In this document: piece after piece, positions 8,718-16,790 of the stretch | How positions within the stretch are numbered: position 1 is the first letter of the stretch | Layout: the number at the start of each line of letters is the position of its first letter | Assembly (NCBI GenBank): GCA_013141495.1 | Contig: JABFQV010000001.1 | Span: 1 to 64,000, forward strand | Direction of reading: 5' to 3' | Origin: Methylotenera sp. | GTDB taxonomy: Bacteria; Pseudomonadota; Gammaproteobacteria; Burkholderiales; Methylophilaceae | DNA length: 64,000 nt | Translations under genes and position numbers: made by a program | Notes under the pieces: model-generated | Seen by the model: the letters and a program-made list of their open reading frames with translations, nothing else | Database searches by the model: none | What the model was told of the DNA's origin: nothing

Positions 8718-8866
8718 TTAAGGGCGCTTCTATAAATACAAGTTTTTAAATTAGACAAGGCGCGAACACAAAATAACGACGCAGTATATGTTTGATATAT
8801 AAGGAGTTATTTTTTGTGAGCAACGCCGTATAATGACAAAAATTGGATTTATAGAAGTGCCCTTAA
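8718..8866. repeat. MITE-like non-coding element with 24-bp inverted ends
   Basis: The gap between pcnB and the adenosyltransferase gene is filled by a 149-base unit whose ends, 8718-8741 and 8843-8866, are inverted copies of each other with two mismatches (shared core AGGGC, then CTTCTATAAAT). The inside has no open frame and contains further partial symmetry around TATATGTTTGATATATAAGG. Short length, terminal inverted repeats and lack of coding capacity suggest a non-autonomous mobile element. It may also fold as RNA, ending or shielding transcripts between the two same-strand genes. Confidence 0.65.
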
Positions 8867-8868
8867 AC

Positions 8869-9417
8869 TTAGACCTGCTCATTTTTCCATAACACATCGT
8901 TAACGTTAGCTTCTTTGTTGATGATGCGGCACAGCACAAATAGCAAATCAGACAGGCGGTTTAAATACTGTAGTGAAATTTCAGTGACTTTCTCATTGCG
9001 ATGCAACTGAATCAGCTTACGTTCCGCGCGACGGCAAACGGTGCGCGCAAGGTGGCAAAAAGCTGCTGCTTTAGTGCCGCCCGGTAAAATAAACTCTTTT
9101 AACGGCTTTAATTCGTCATTCAATGTGTCTATTGCAAGCTCTAAGTCATTAACGCACGCTTGTTGCAAAATCACATACCCTGGAATGCAAATTTCGCCAC
9201 CTAAATTAAATAAATCATGTTGAATTTTTGTAAGCATCGCTTCTAAATTACCAGGGATAGATTCAGTCAGTATTAAACCGATGACTGAATTTAATTCATC
9301 CACATCGCCCATTGCATCAACACGAATACTATCTTTGCTAATGCGGCTGCCGTCACCTAACCCTGTGGTGCCATCGTCGCCGGTGCGCGTGTAAATTTTA
9401 CTTAGCCTGTTGCCCAT
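8869..9417 (-). CDS. Cob(I)alamin adenosyltransferase, PduO/MMAB type
   Basis: Transfers the 5'-deoxyadenosyl group of ATP to cob(I)alamin to make adenosylcobalamin. The ATP-binding signature YTRTGDDGTTGLGDGSR lies at residues 8-24 and the helical-bundle Arg/Asp cluster VDAMGDVDELNSVIG follows. ARTVCRRAERKLIQL and LQYLNRLSDLLFVLCR are in the C-terminal half. I place the start at 9417 because AAAGGA precedes this ATG by about 9 bases and homologues start just before the TRTGDDG motif; a frame extending to 9489 lacks support. Product about 182 residues. Divergent from murI. Confidence 0.9.
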   Translation of the reverse strand: MGNRLSKIYTRTGDDGTTGLGDGSRISKDSIRVDAMGDVDELNSVIGLILTESIPGNLEAMLTKIQHDLFNLGGEICIPGYVILQQACVNDLELAIDTLNDELKPLKEFILPGGTKAAAFCHLARTVCRRAERKLIQLHRNEKVTEISLQYLNRLSDLLFVLCRIINKEANVNDVLWKNEQV

Positions 9418-9429
9418 CACTAAATCCTT

Positions 9430-9435
9430 TATAAT
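9430..9435 (+). promoter_or_regulatory. Candidate -10 box for murI
   Basis: A perfect TATAAT lies 30 bases before the chosen murI ATG, inside the divergent gap between the adenosyltransferase gene and murI. No convincing -35 is found at 16-18 bases; TTGCCC at 9410-9415 is spaced only 14 bases. Transcription from here would begin near 9442. Confidence 0.35.
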
Positions 9436-9465
9436 TTGCGTATTGTAACTGATGACTACCTTGCT

Positions 9466-10353
9466 ATGACTGCTCAATCCGCAATTCATGATGTGAAGAA
9501 TAGGCCAATTGCCGTATTTGATTCAGGCGTGGGCGGTATTTCTGTGTTGCAGCACATTCATGCCTTGCTGCCATTTGAACCATTGTTGTATGTGGCGGAT
9601 AGCAAATACGCACCTTATGGCAATAAAACCCCCGCAGAAATTCAGGCACGCTGTTTTGCAATAGCAGATTTTTTAATTGCTAACGGTGCAAAGGCGATCG
9701 TGGTCGCCTGTAATACCGCTACCGCAGCGGCAATTGACGCGATGCGTGCAAAATACACATTGCCGAACCATATGCCAATTATCGGTATGGAACCCGCAGT
9801 AAAACCGGCGGCAGAAGCTTCTAAAAATGGCATCATCGGTGTACTTGCGACCACGGGGACACTCAAAAGTGCGCAATTTGCAGGCTTGCTCGAAAGTTAC
9901 GGACGTAATGTTAAAGTGGTCACGCAAGCCTGTGTGGGGCTGGTTGAGTGTATTGAGCGCGGTGAGATCGCCGCTGAAAATACTTTGCGCTTGGTTGAGC
10001 AGTATTGCCAACCGCTGTTGGATGCAGGTGCCGATACCATTGTGCTGGGCTGTACGCATTACCCGTTTGTCCGTGCTTTGATAGAACAAGTGGCTGGACC
10101 CGATGTCACGTTGATTGACACTGGTGCGGCGGTAGCCCGGCATTTACAACAGCGTTTATTAGCGCTTGATTTGCTTTTAGATCATGAACAACCTACCCAA
10201 ATACCCACTTGGGAAAATAAAGAGCCGTCCTGGAAAAATCAAGAGCCGTTCAGGAAAAGTAAAGTACAGTTTTGGACTAATAGTGAAGCGAATAATGCAA
10301 AGCAGGTAATTAGCCAGTTGTGGGGACAAAGTGCTGAAATAAACACTTTTTAA
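9466..10353 (+). CDS. murI: Glutamate racemase with tandem-repeat insert
   Basis: Interconverts L- and D-glutamate for peptidoglycan. Both catalytic cysteines are present, in VVACNTATAAA and VLGCTHYPF, along with IAVFDSGVGGISVL at the N-terminus and ADSKYAPYGNKT. I use the ATG at 9466; a TTG at 9436 would add ten residues of no obvious value. At 295 residues it is slightly long because four imperfect seven-residue repeats (W-x-N-x-E-P type) are inserted around residues 248-275, just before the C-terminal helix. Core residues look intact, so the enzyme is probably active. Confidence 0.93.
   Translation: MTAQSAIHDVKNRPIAVFDSGVGGISVLQHIHALLPFEPLLYVADSKYAPYGNKTPAEIQARCFAIADFLIANGAKAIVVACNTATAAAIDAMRAKYTLPNHMPIIGMEPAVKPAAEASKNGIIGVLATTGTLKSAQFAGLLESYGRNVKVVTQACVGLVECIERGEIAAENTLRLVEQYCQPLLDAGADTIVLGCTHYPFVRALIEQVAGPDVTLIDTGAAVARHLQQRLLALDLLLDHEQPTQIPTWENKEPSWKNQEPFRKSKVQFWTNSEANNAKQVISQLWGQSAEINTF
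10207..10290 (+). repeat. 21-bp tandem repeat inside murI
   Basis: Four in-frame 21-base units (10207, 10228, 10249, 10270) sit near the 3' end of murI. The first two share GAAAA-T-AAGAGCCG with few changes; the third and fourth are more diverged. They translate as TWENKEP, SWKNQEP, FRKSKVQ and FWTNSEA. The multiple of three keeps the frame open, so copy number could vary without breaking the gene. Confidence 0.6.
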
Positions 10354-10375
10354 TAAGCGCTTTTTTAAGGTGCTT

Positions 10376-10500
10376 TATTGATCCGGCACGGTTTATCCAA
10401 AATTCCGTTCGCATTGAACTAGTCGAAATGTGAATGGACTCTAGTGCTTCGACAGGCTCAGCGCGAACGGTTGTCAGGTTTAAGTCGTGCCGTATCAATA
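10376..10500. repeat. REP-like element with 15-bp inverted ends
   Basis: In the convergent gap between murI and dnaJ, TATTGATCCGGCACG (10376-10390) is repeated in inverted orientation at 10486-10500 with one mismatch. Inside is a second imperfect inverted pair, CCGTTCGC near 10405 and GCGCGAACGG at 10461-10470, with TTCGACAGGCTCAG between. That inner motif resembles a widespread extragenic palindromic sequence of proteobacteria. No coding frame. Confidence 0.55.
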
Positions 10501-10517
10501 GACTGGTCATTACGATT

Positions 10518-10551
10518 TAGCCAAGATTCTCCTGATAGAAAATCTTGGCTA
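10518..10551. terminator. Stem-loop between convergent murI and dnaJ
   Basis: TAGCCAAGATT (10518-10528) and AATCTTGGCTA (10541-10551) form a perfect 11-bp stem with a 12-base loop. It lies between the ends of two convergent genes and may act as a bidirectional terminator, although no long T-run follows on either strand. Confidence 0.5.
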
Positions 10552-10590
10552 ATGAAGGTGCTGATTTTAACAATGTTACAAAACTAGCAA

Positions 10591-11715
10591 CTATCCAAAA
10601 AAGTCTTTAGCTTTGTCCACCCAGCTTTTGTTTTTCGGACTGTGCTTGCCAGCATCAGCCTGCGTGCTTTCTTCAAACTCTCGCAACAGCTCTTTTTGGC
10701 GGGTGGTGAGTTTTACTGGCGTTTCTACCACGACATGCACCATTAAATCGCCATGTTCGCTTGAACGTAGTGGTTTAATGCCTTTGCCGCGCAACCTAAA
10801 TACACCACCGGTTTGGGTTTCAGCGGGAATCTTCATTTTAGCTGAGCCGTCTAAGGTAGGGACTTCAATTTCGCCACCCAGTGCTGCGGTGCTAAAGCTG
10901 ATAGGCATTTCGCAATGCAGATTGCCGCCATCACGCTGAAACATATCGTGCTGTTTGAGGTGCACAACGACGTATAAGTCACCGGTTGGGCCACCATTCA
11001 CGCCAGCTTCACCTTCGCCACTCAGGCGTATTCTATCGCCCTCATCCACGCCAGCAGGAATTTTTACCGATAAGGTTTTATTTTGTTTAACACGTCCTGC
11101 GCCGTGGCAAGCTTCGCATTTGTCGTTGTCTCTAATCATCTTGCCTGTGCCGTGGCACTTAGGACAAGTTTGCTGTACAGAGAAAAAGCCTTGTTGCATA
11201 CGTACTTGGCCATGCCCCCCACAAGTGGTGCAGGTAACAGGCGCTTTGCCTGATTTTGCACCAGTGCCTTTACAAGGTTCACAAGTAGCTTGCACAGGAA
11301 TACGAATTTTAGTTTCAGTGCCTTTGGCTGCGTCTTCTAATGATATTTCCATGTTGTAGCGTAAATCTGCACCGCGATATACATTACTGCGTTGGCCGCG
11401 TGCGCCACCGCCAAAAATATCACCGAAAATATCGCCGAAGGCATCACCAAAACCTGCGCCGCCAAAGCCGCCGGCACCTGCACCTTGTTCTACGCCTGCA
11501 TGACCATACTGATCATAAGCGGCGCGTTTTTGATCATCTGACAGCATTTCATAGGCTTCTTTCGCCTCTTTGAACTGTTCTTCAGCTTTCGGGTTATCAG
11601 GGTTGCGATCAGGGTGATACTTCATCGCCAACTTGCGATAAGACTTTTTAATGTCTTCTTCAGAAGCATCCTTGTTCACGCCCAGAATTTCGTAATAATC
11701 TCTTTTGGTAGCCAT
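10591..11715 (-). CDS. dnaJ: Chaperone DnaJ (Hsp40)
   Basis: Co-chaperone that delivers unfolded proteins to DnaK and stimulates its ATPase. The 374 residues show, in order, a J domain with HPD in [11 protein letters not shown] (about 31-41), a Gly/Phe-rich linker (about 75-110), four CxxCxGxG zinc-binding repeats ([32 protein letters not shown]) and the C-terminal substrate-binding domains. It is the last gene of grpE-dnaK-dnaJ. No purine-rich ribosome binding site is visible before the ATG; the preceding bases belong to an inverted-repeat element starting 6 bases away. Confidence 0.97.
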   Translation of the reverse strand: MATKRDYYEILGVNKDASEEDIKKSYRKLAMKYHPDRNPDNPKAEEQFKEAKEAYEMLSDDQKRAAYDQYGHAGVEQGAGAGGFGGAGFGDAFGDIFGDIFGGGARGQRSNVYRGADLRYNMEISLEDAAKGTETKIRIPVQATCEPCKGTGAKSGKAPVTCTTCGGHGQVRMQQGFFSVQQTCPKCHGTGKMIRDNDKCEACHGAGRVKQNKTLSVKIPAGVDEGDRIRLSGEGEAGVNGGPTGDLYVVVHLKQHDMFQRDGGNLHCEMPISFSTAALGGEIEVPTLDGSAKMKIPAETQTGGVFRLRGKGIKPLRSSEHGDLMVHVVVETPVKLTTRQKELLREFEESTQADAGKHSPKNKSWVDKAKDFFG

Positions 11716-11720
11716 AATAA

Positions 11721-11844
11721 TAGGGTCTAGGGTTAGGATTTAGGGGCTAGGGTTTTAAAAAACGTCTAGCGTTTAGCGGAACTGAAAGGGAAAAAGCTGG
11801 GGTTAGGTTTTCCCTAATCCCCAGCTCCAAACCTCTAGTCCCTA
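11721..11844. repeat. Inverted-repeat element filling the dnaK-dnaJ spacer
   Basis: Nearly the whole 130-base gap between dnaK and dnaJ is made of degenerate TAGGG-type units. The left arm (11721-11752) and right arm (11812-11844) are imperfect inverted copies over about 33 bases, both beginning or ending with TAGGG/CCCTA. A second copy of part of the unit, AGCTGGGGTTAGG (11795-11807), pairs with 11812-11826 to form a tight hairpin with one bulge and a TTTT loop. No coding frame. It may attenuate transcription or mRNA decay between dnaK and dnaJ. Confidence 0.6.
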
Positions 11845-11845
11845 C

Positions 11846-13771
11846 TTAGTCTTTCTTCACTTCTTCAAACTCAGCATCGACTACATCACCATCCACGGTT
11901 TTTTCATTTTCAGTGCTTGGTTGCGCGCTTTGCGTATTGGCTTCAGCTTGTTCTGCTGCATAGACTTTTTCGCCCAGTTTTTGTGAAGCTTCAGTTAAGG
12001 CCGTGGTTTTTGCTTCAATCGCGTCTTTATCGTCTGATTGCAACACTTCTTCTACACCTTTAAGTGCGGTTTCAATCGCTTCTTTTTCTGTAGCATCTAG
12101 TTTATCGCCATGCTCAGCCAATGATTTTTTCACTGAATGCACCATGCCGTCTGCGGCATTACGCGCATCTACCAGCTCGCGATATTTCTTATCTTCATCC
12201 GCATATTTAATGGCATCTTCTTCCATTTGCTGAATTTCAGCTTCAGATAAACCGCTATTGGCTTTAATGGTAATTTTGTTTTCTTTACCAGTCGCTTTAT
12301 CTTTGGCAGAAACATGCAAGATACCGTTGGCATCAATATCAAAGGTCACTTCAATTTGCGGCATGCCACGTGGAGCAGGTGGAATATCGCTTAAATTAAA
12401 TTGACCTAGCGATTTATTCGCCGCCGCTTTTTCGCGCTCGCCTTGCAATACTTGAATCGTCACTGCATTTTGGTTGTCATCAGCGGTAGAGAACGTTTGT
12501 GATGCCTTGGTAGGGATCGTGGTGTTTTTCTTGATGACTTTGGTCATCACGCCACCTAGGGTTTCAATACCTAAAGACAATGGTGTTACATCCAGCAACA
12601 ATACATCTTTAACATCGCCTTTAAGTACACCACCTTGAATCGCAGCACCTACTGCCACTGCTTCATCAGGGTTTACATCTTTACGAGGCTCTTTGCCAAA
12701 AATTTCTTTTACTTTCTCTTGCACTTTTGGCATACGGCTTTGACCGCCGACCAAAATCACATCAGTGATGTCGTCAATTGAAACGCCAGCATCTTTAATT
12801 GCCATGCGGCATGGTGCCATGGTGCGTTCAATCAAATCTTCAACTAATGATTCTAATTTTGCACGTGTAATTTTTACCACTAAGTGTTTAGGACCAGTAG
12901 CATCAGCTGTAATGTACGGTAAATTTACCTCAGTTTGCGTCGCGCCAGATAGCTCGATTTTTGCTTTTTCAGCCGCTTCTTTTAAGCGTTGTTTCGCTAA
13001 TAAATCATTGCGTAAATCCAGGCCGCCATTTTCTTTTTTAAACTCATCAGCTAAAAAGTCGATCAAACGGTTATCAAAGTCTTCACCACCCAAGAATGTA
13101 TCGCCATTGGTTGAAAGCACTTCAAATTGATGCTCACCATCAATACTAGAAATTTCAATAATAGAAACGTCAAAAGTACCACCGCCTAAGTCATACACGG
13201 CAATTTTACGGTCGCCTTCTTGTTTATCTAAACCAAAGGCTAACGCTGCCGCTGTAGGCTCGTTAATAATACGTTTAACATCTAAACCTGCGATACGGCC
13301 TGCATCTTTAGTTGCTTGGCGTTGGCTATCGTTGAAGTAAGCTGGTACGGTAATCACTGCTTCGGTGACTTCTTCGCCCAAATAATCTTCGGCCGTTTTT
13401 TTCATTTTGCGCAAAACTTCAGCTGAAATTTGTGGCGGTGCCATTTTAACGCCGCGTATTTCCACCCAAGCATCGCCATTATCAGCTTTAGCAATGGTGT
13501 AAGGCATTAAACCGATGTCTTTTTGCACTTCTTTTTCTTCAAAACGGCGACCAATCAAACGCTTAACTGCATACAACGTATTTTTTGGGTTAGTCACTGC
13601 CTGGCGCTTAGCCGGCGCGCCCGCTAAAATTTCACCGTCTTCTTGATATGCGATGATCGAAGGCGTAGTACGTGTACCTTCAGAGTTTTCAATCACGCGT
13701 GGCTTTCCGCCTTCCATTACAGCTACGCAAGAGTTTGTTGTACCTAAGTCAATACCAATAATTTTACCCAT
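11846..13771 (-). CDS. dnaK: Chaperone DnaK (Hsp70)
   Basis: ATP-dependent chaperone, central member of the DnaK-DnaJ-GrpE system. The 641 residues have the N-terminal [13 protein letters not shown] phosphate loop, [32 protein letters not shown], and [14 protein letters not shown] in the ATPase domain, the hydrophobic linker [16 protein letters not shown], and a C-terminal lid ending in an acidic EEVKKD tail (EEVKK-type end contacts DnaJ). AAGGA precedes the ATG. A sigma-32-like promoter lies in the 203-base gap to grpE. Confidence 0.98.
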   Translation of the reverse strand: MGKIIGIDLGTTNSCVAVMEGGKPRVIENSEGTRTTPSIIAYQEDGEILAGAPAKRQAVTNPKNTLYAVKRLIGRRFEEKEVQKDIGLMPYTIAKADNGDAWVEIRGVKMAPPQISAEVLRKMKKTAEDYLGEEVTEAVITVPAYFNDSQRQATKDAGRIAGLDVKRIINEPTAAALAFGLDKQEGDRKIAVYDLGGGTFDVSIIEISSIDGEHQFEVLSTNGDTFLGGEDFDNRLIDFLADEFKKENGGLDLRNDLLAKQRLKEAAEKAKIELSGATQTEVNLPYITADATGPKHLVVKITRAKLESLVEDLIERTMAPCRMAIKDAGVSIDDITDVILVGGQSRMPKVQEKVKEIFGKEPRKDVNPDEAVAVGAAIQGGVLKGDVKDVLLLDVTPLSLGIETLGGVMTKVIKKNTTIPTKASQTFSTADDNQNAVTIQVLQGEREKAAANKSLGQFNLSDIPPAPRGMPQIEVTFDIDANGILHVSAKDKATGKENKITIKANSGLSEAEIQQMEEDAIKYADEDKKYRELVDARNAADGMVHSVKKSLAEHGDKLDATEKEAIETALKGVEEVLQSDDKDAIEAKTTALTEASQKLGEKVYAAEQAEANTQSAQPSTENEKTVDGDVVDAEFEEVKKD

Positions 13772-13800
13772 GTTGTGTTCCTTTTACTTTAATTTTTAAA

Positions 13801-13956
13801 TTAACCGCCGATAAACGCAGGGGTGTTTCATTTGCGCTGATGCAGGCGGCTTAAGTTCTTAACCATGTTTATACAATGGTGTTTGTTTTTACAAATTCAA
13901 GTGCTTTGGTTTTATCCGCTTTGCCTAGTTTTAGGTTTGTATTCATCGGCGGTTAA
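13801..13956. repeat. Inverted 12-bp ends flanking the dnaK leader region
   Basis: TTAACCGCCGAT at 13801-13812 recurs as a perfect inverted copy at 13945-13956, enclosing 132 bases between grpE and dnaK. The left copy continues as AAACGCAGGGG, reminiscent of a CGCTGATAAACGCAG-type extragenic repeat found in several bacterial genomes. The interval contains the candidate dnaK heat-shock promoter, so the element and the promoter are nested. Confidence 0.5.
13874..13901 (-). promoter_or_regulatory. Candidate sigma-32 promoter for dnaK
   Basis: On the minus strand CTTGAAT (13895-13901) is followed after 13 bases by CACCATTG (13874-13881). This resembles the sigma-32 consensus CTTGAAA, 11-16 bases, CCCCATNT with one mismatch in the -35 and two or so in the -10. 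It would start transcription about 95 bases upstream of the dnaK ATG. Confidence 0.4.
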
Positions 13957-13974
13957 AATCAGTTTTTGAATTGA

Positions 13975-14499
13975 TTATTTAGCCACCATCACCAAAGCTG
14001 GGCGCAACACACGATCATTCAATGTGTAGCCTTTTTGCAGCACGCTAGTCACGGTATTTGGTTCGCCACTGTTTTCAAGCATGCTGATCGCTTGATGTTT
14101 GTTGGGGTCAAACTTTTCACCCACTGGGTTGATTTCGGCGATGTTGAACTTATCAAACACGCTGGCAAGTTGCTTTGCGGTGAGGTCAACACCATCTTTG
14201 TAACTTTGCACGTCTGCTGCCTCAATTAACAAAGCTGCATCTAAGCTGTCTTTTACTGCCAATAACTCATTTGAAAACTTCTCTAAGGCAAATTTACGCG
14301 CTTTATCAATATCATCCATGGCACGCCGGCGAATATTTTCACCTTCGGCTTTTACATAAAGTACGTTGGCTTTGGCTTCTTCTAAAGCGGCCTCCAGCTC
14401 GGCAATCCTGTTTTCGGTTGATGTCTCGACCTCAGGCGTTGGATTATTTTCGGCAGCGCTTTCTACTTCAGGCTGCGTTGCAGATTGTTCTTCTTGCAT
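13975..14499 (-). CDS. grpE: Nucleotide exchange factor GrpE
   Basis: Releases ADP from DnaK. The 174 residues have an acidic, low-complexity N-terminus, a long coiled coil ([35 protein letters not shown] region, about 32-66) and the C-terminal beta domain with [13 protein letters not shown] and [26 protein letters not shown] precedes the ATG. First gene of grpE-dnaK-dnaJ, with a strong sigma-32-type promoter 35 bases upstream. Confidence 0.96.
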   Translation of the reverse strand: MQEEQSATQPEVESAAENNPTPEVETSTENRIAELEAALEEAKANVLYVKAEGENIRRRAMDDIDKARKFALEKFSNELLAVKDSLDAALLIEAADVQSYKDGVDLTAKQLASVFDKFNIAEINPVGEKFDPNKHQAISMLENSGEPNTVTSVLQKGYTLNDRVLRPALVMVAK

Positions 14500-14532
14500 G
14501 TGTTTCCCCGGTTATTATTAACACTTAATACA

Positions 14533-14560
14533 AAATGGGGATGCGATTTTTTATTTCAAG
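14533..14560 (-). promoter_or_regulatory. Sigma-32 (heat-shock) promoter for grpE
   Basis: On the minus strand CTTGAAA (14554-14560), a 13-base spacer and CCCCATTT (14533-14540) match the sigma-32 consensus at every informative position. Transcription would start near 14526, about 27 bases before the grpE ATG. This places the chaperone operon under RpoH control. Confidence 0.75.
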
Positions 14561-14577
14561 CGTAATCGTTTAAGTTT

Positions 14578-15549
14578 TTAGAAATTAGTATTGAGAATTT
14601 TTTTGAGTGCTATGGTGACATCCTCGACGGATGGAATTGTGCCAATATTTCCAAGGTTAATGGCAGGCGCCTGTGCGCCGGCGTAAACGCCTGTTAGTGC
14701 TGGATTGGTGTCTGTGTAAATGGCAATGGTTGGAATGCCAAGCGCAGTTGCCAAGTGTGATAACCCAGTATCTACACCAATAGTGGCCTTGGCTTGACCG
14801 ATGATGCTAGCCAATTGAGAAATTGTTAATTTAGGCAGTACTGTAGCGTTGCTAAGCGCACTTGCAATGCGTTCTGCGCGCTTTAGTTCAGCTTCGCTGG
14901 CCCAAGGCAAAAGGAGGTCAATTTTCAGCTCGGCTAACTTGTTGCCTAATGCAATCCAGCATTCTGTAGGCCATAACTTGCTGTCACGGCTAGTGCCATG
15001 CAAACCAACAATATAAAGCGTGTTAAGTGCCAGTTGCGATTGCTTGGCGGCTGTAATGCCGTAATCAGGCAGGCCACTTGGGATAGCATACCCCAACGCT
15101 AGTGCTGCCAATGTGCGATTACGTACGACTGCGTGCTCGGCGCGTGAAACCTGATGTGTTGTGTCGTAAAAATAACTGGCGAGTGGCTCGCGCGCAGAGT
15201 TTTTATCGTAGCCATGTTTTTTGCCCTGGCTCCAATGCGTAAGTAATGCACTTTTTAATAAGCCTTGGGTATCCAATACGATGTCATATTGCTGTTGTGA
15301 AATCTGCTGTTTTGCCGCTTTGATTTCCGCCCAGGTGTTTTTGGTGAATAACGCCTTGCGCCAACGGCGAATAGCGACTGGAATTACCAGCTTAACGGCG
15401 GGGTGTAGCTTTGGAATATCAGCAAAGCCGGCCTCTACCACCCAGTCAATTTCGGTGTCAGGATAATGGCTCAGGATGTCATTGATAATCGGTAAATTAT
15501 GAACAACATCGCCTAAAGACGAAGTTTTAACAATAAGCAATTTCAGCAT
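14578..15549 (-). CDS. waaC: Lipopolysaccharide heptosyltransferase I
   Basis: Family 9 glycosyltransferase that adds the first L-glycero-D-manno-heptose to Kdo2-lipid A on the inner membrane's cytoplasmic face. The product begins MLKLLIVKTSSLGDVVHNLP, carrying the conserved acceptor-site Asp in SSLGD, and the donor-binding half contains VGLHGTSRDSKLWP and TIGVDTGLSHLATALGIPTIAIY. I start at 15549 because the conserved N-terminus begins there; the frame can extend seven residues to 15570. Product 323 residues. Divergent from the WaaG-like gene with a 62-base gap; the heptose-supplying genes are at 32.7-35.7 kb. Confidence 0.92.
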   Translation of the reverse strand: MLKLLIVKTSSLGDVVHNLPIINDILSHYPDTEIDWVVEAGFADIPKLHPAVKLVIPVAIRRWRKALFTKNTWAEIKAAKQQISQQQYDIVLDTQGLLKSALLTHWSQGKKHGYDKNSAREPLASYFYDTTHQVSRAEHAVVRNRTLAALALGYAIPSGLPDYGITAAKQSQLALNTLYIVGLHGTSRDSKLWPTECWIALGNKLAELKIDLLLPWASEAELKRAERIASALSNATVLPKLTISQLASIIGQAKATIGVDTGLSHLATALGIPTIAIYTDTNPALTGVYAGAQAPAINLGNIGTIPSVEDVTIALKKILNTNF

Positions 15550-15611
15550 AATCGGCATTTTCGCATACAATTCAGCTTTAATAATCAGTTGATCATCACG
15601 GCAACCCTATT

Positions 15612-16790
15612 TTGAAGTTTGCATTTCTAATTTTTAAGGTGTTTCCCTACGGCGGTGTGCAGCGCGACATGCTGCGCATTGCGCATGATTGCGTCAATGC
15701 TGGGCATGACGTCACTATTTATACCGGTGAATGGCGTGGTGATATGCCTGATGCGCGGATTAACGTGGAGATTTTGCCTAGTCGCGGTTGGCTGAATCAT
15801 CAGCGCCATCAATCGTTAATTAACGCCATGCAGCAAGCTTTAGTCAAAGCACCGGTGGATTTGGTGGTGGGATTTAACCGCATGGCAGGGCTAGATGTCT
15901 ATTATGCGGCTGACCCGTGCTATGCGCAACGTGCGCATGAAGAGCGCTCTTGGCTGTATCGCCACTTGCCTTTTATTCGGGGGCGTTATCGCTTTTTTGC
16001 TGCAGCTGAAAAAGCCGTGATGGATGCGCAAGGTAGTTGTCAGATTTTACTGCTGACGGAACGCGAAAAGCATAGTTTTCAGCAGTGGTATAACACGCCA
16101 GATAGCCGTTTTTATTTGCTGCCGCCTAGTATTCCTGCTGAAAAATTTGCCAATAAAAATCGTGAGCAGTGCCGTGCCTACGCAAGGCAGCAATTTAATT
16201 TGCCTGCAAACGCTCATATCGTACTAACGGTAGGTTCAGCTTTTGCGCGCAAAGGCGTGGATAGGGTCATTGATGCTATAGCCGCCTTGCCGAAAGCTTT
16301 GCAGGAAAACACTTGGTTAATTGCGATTGGCGAATATGAGTCAAATAGTAATATACAAGCGTATTGCGAAAAACGTGGTGTGATACAGCGCTGTATTCAC
16401 GCGGGTGGGCGTGCGGATGTGGCAGATTTAATGGTGGGCGCAGATGTGTTTGCGCATCCTGCACGCTCTGAATTGGCCGGTATTGTGCTGATTGAGGCGA
16501 TGACCGCAGGCTTGCCGGTATTAGTGACGGATGTTTGCGGCTATGCCTCACGCGTTGCTGAAGCAAATGCGGGGGTGGTGTTGCCATCACCATATAATCA
16601 ATTGGAGATGAATAGTGCGCTTGCCATGATGCTGCAATCGACGCGACAAGTTGAATGGCAAGATAATGGTAGGCAATATACTGTAAACATTAAAAATACT
16701 TCGTCTGCAAGTGCAGAGGCTGACTATATTATTAACTATGCCCAGCAAAAATCAGCACAAGTACATCAAGAGGCAATGCCACGTGGATAA
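15612..16790 (+). CDS. waaG: LPS core glycosyltransferase, WaaG-like (GT4)
   Basis: Probably adds the first hexose to heptose II of the LPS core from a nucleotide sugar. The 392-residue GT-B protein opens with KFAFLIFKVFPYGGVQRDM, the typical WaaG N-terminus, and the C-terminal domain has LTVGSAFARKGVDRVIDAI, the donor-binding HPARSELAGIVLIEAMTAGLPVLVTDVCGY (E-x7-E type) region. The start codon is TTG at 15612; no ATG or GTG is available before the conserved N-terminus. It overlaps the next gene by 8 bases. Core sugar identity is inferred from the family, not proven. Confidence 0.82.
   Translation: MKFAFLIFKVFPYGGVQRDMLRIAHDCVNAGHDVTIYTGEWRGDMPDARINVEILPSRGWLNHQRHQSLINAMQQALVKAPVDLVVGFNRMAGLDVYYAADPCYAQRAHEERSWLYRHLPFIRGRYRFFAAAEKAVMDAQGSCQILLLTEREKHSFQQWYNTPDSRFYLLPPSIPAEKFANKNREQCRAYARQQFNLPANAHIVLTVGSAFARKGVDRVIDAIAALPKALQENTWLIAIGEYESNSNIQAYCEKRGVIQRCIHAGGRADVADLMVGADVFAHPARSELAGIVLIEAMTAGLPVLVTDVCGYASRVAEANAGVVLPSPYNQLEMNSALAMMLQSTRQVEWQDNGRQYTVNIKNTSSASAEADYIINYAQQKSAQVHQEAMPRG

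Noticed and set aside
9436-9465. Upstream TTG start for murI
   Set aside because: Adds ten residues with no family similarity and would place the start within a base or two of the candidate -10 box.
11721-11760. True telomeric repeat
   Set aside because: Units are degenerate, few and arranged as an inverted pair inside a chaperone operon; a bacterial intergenic element explains them better.
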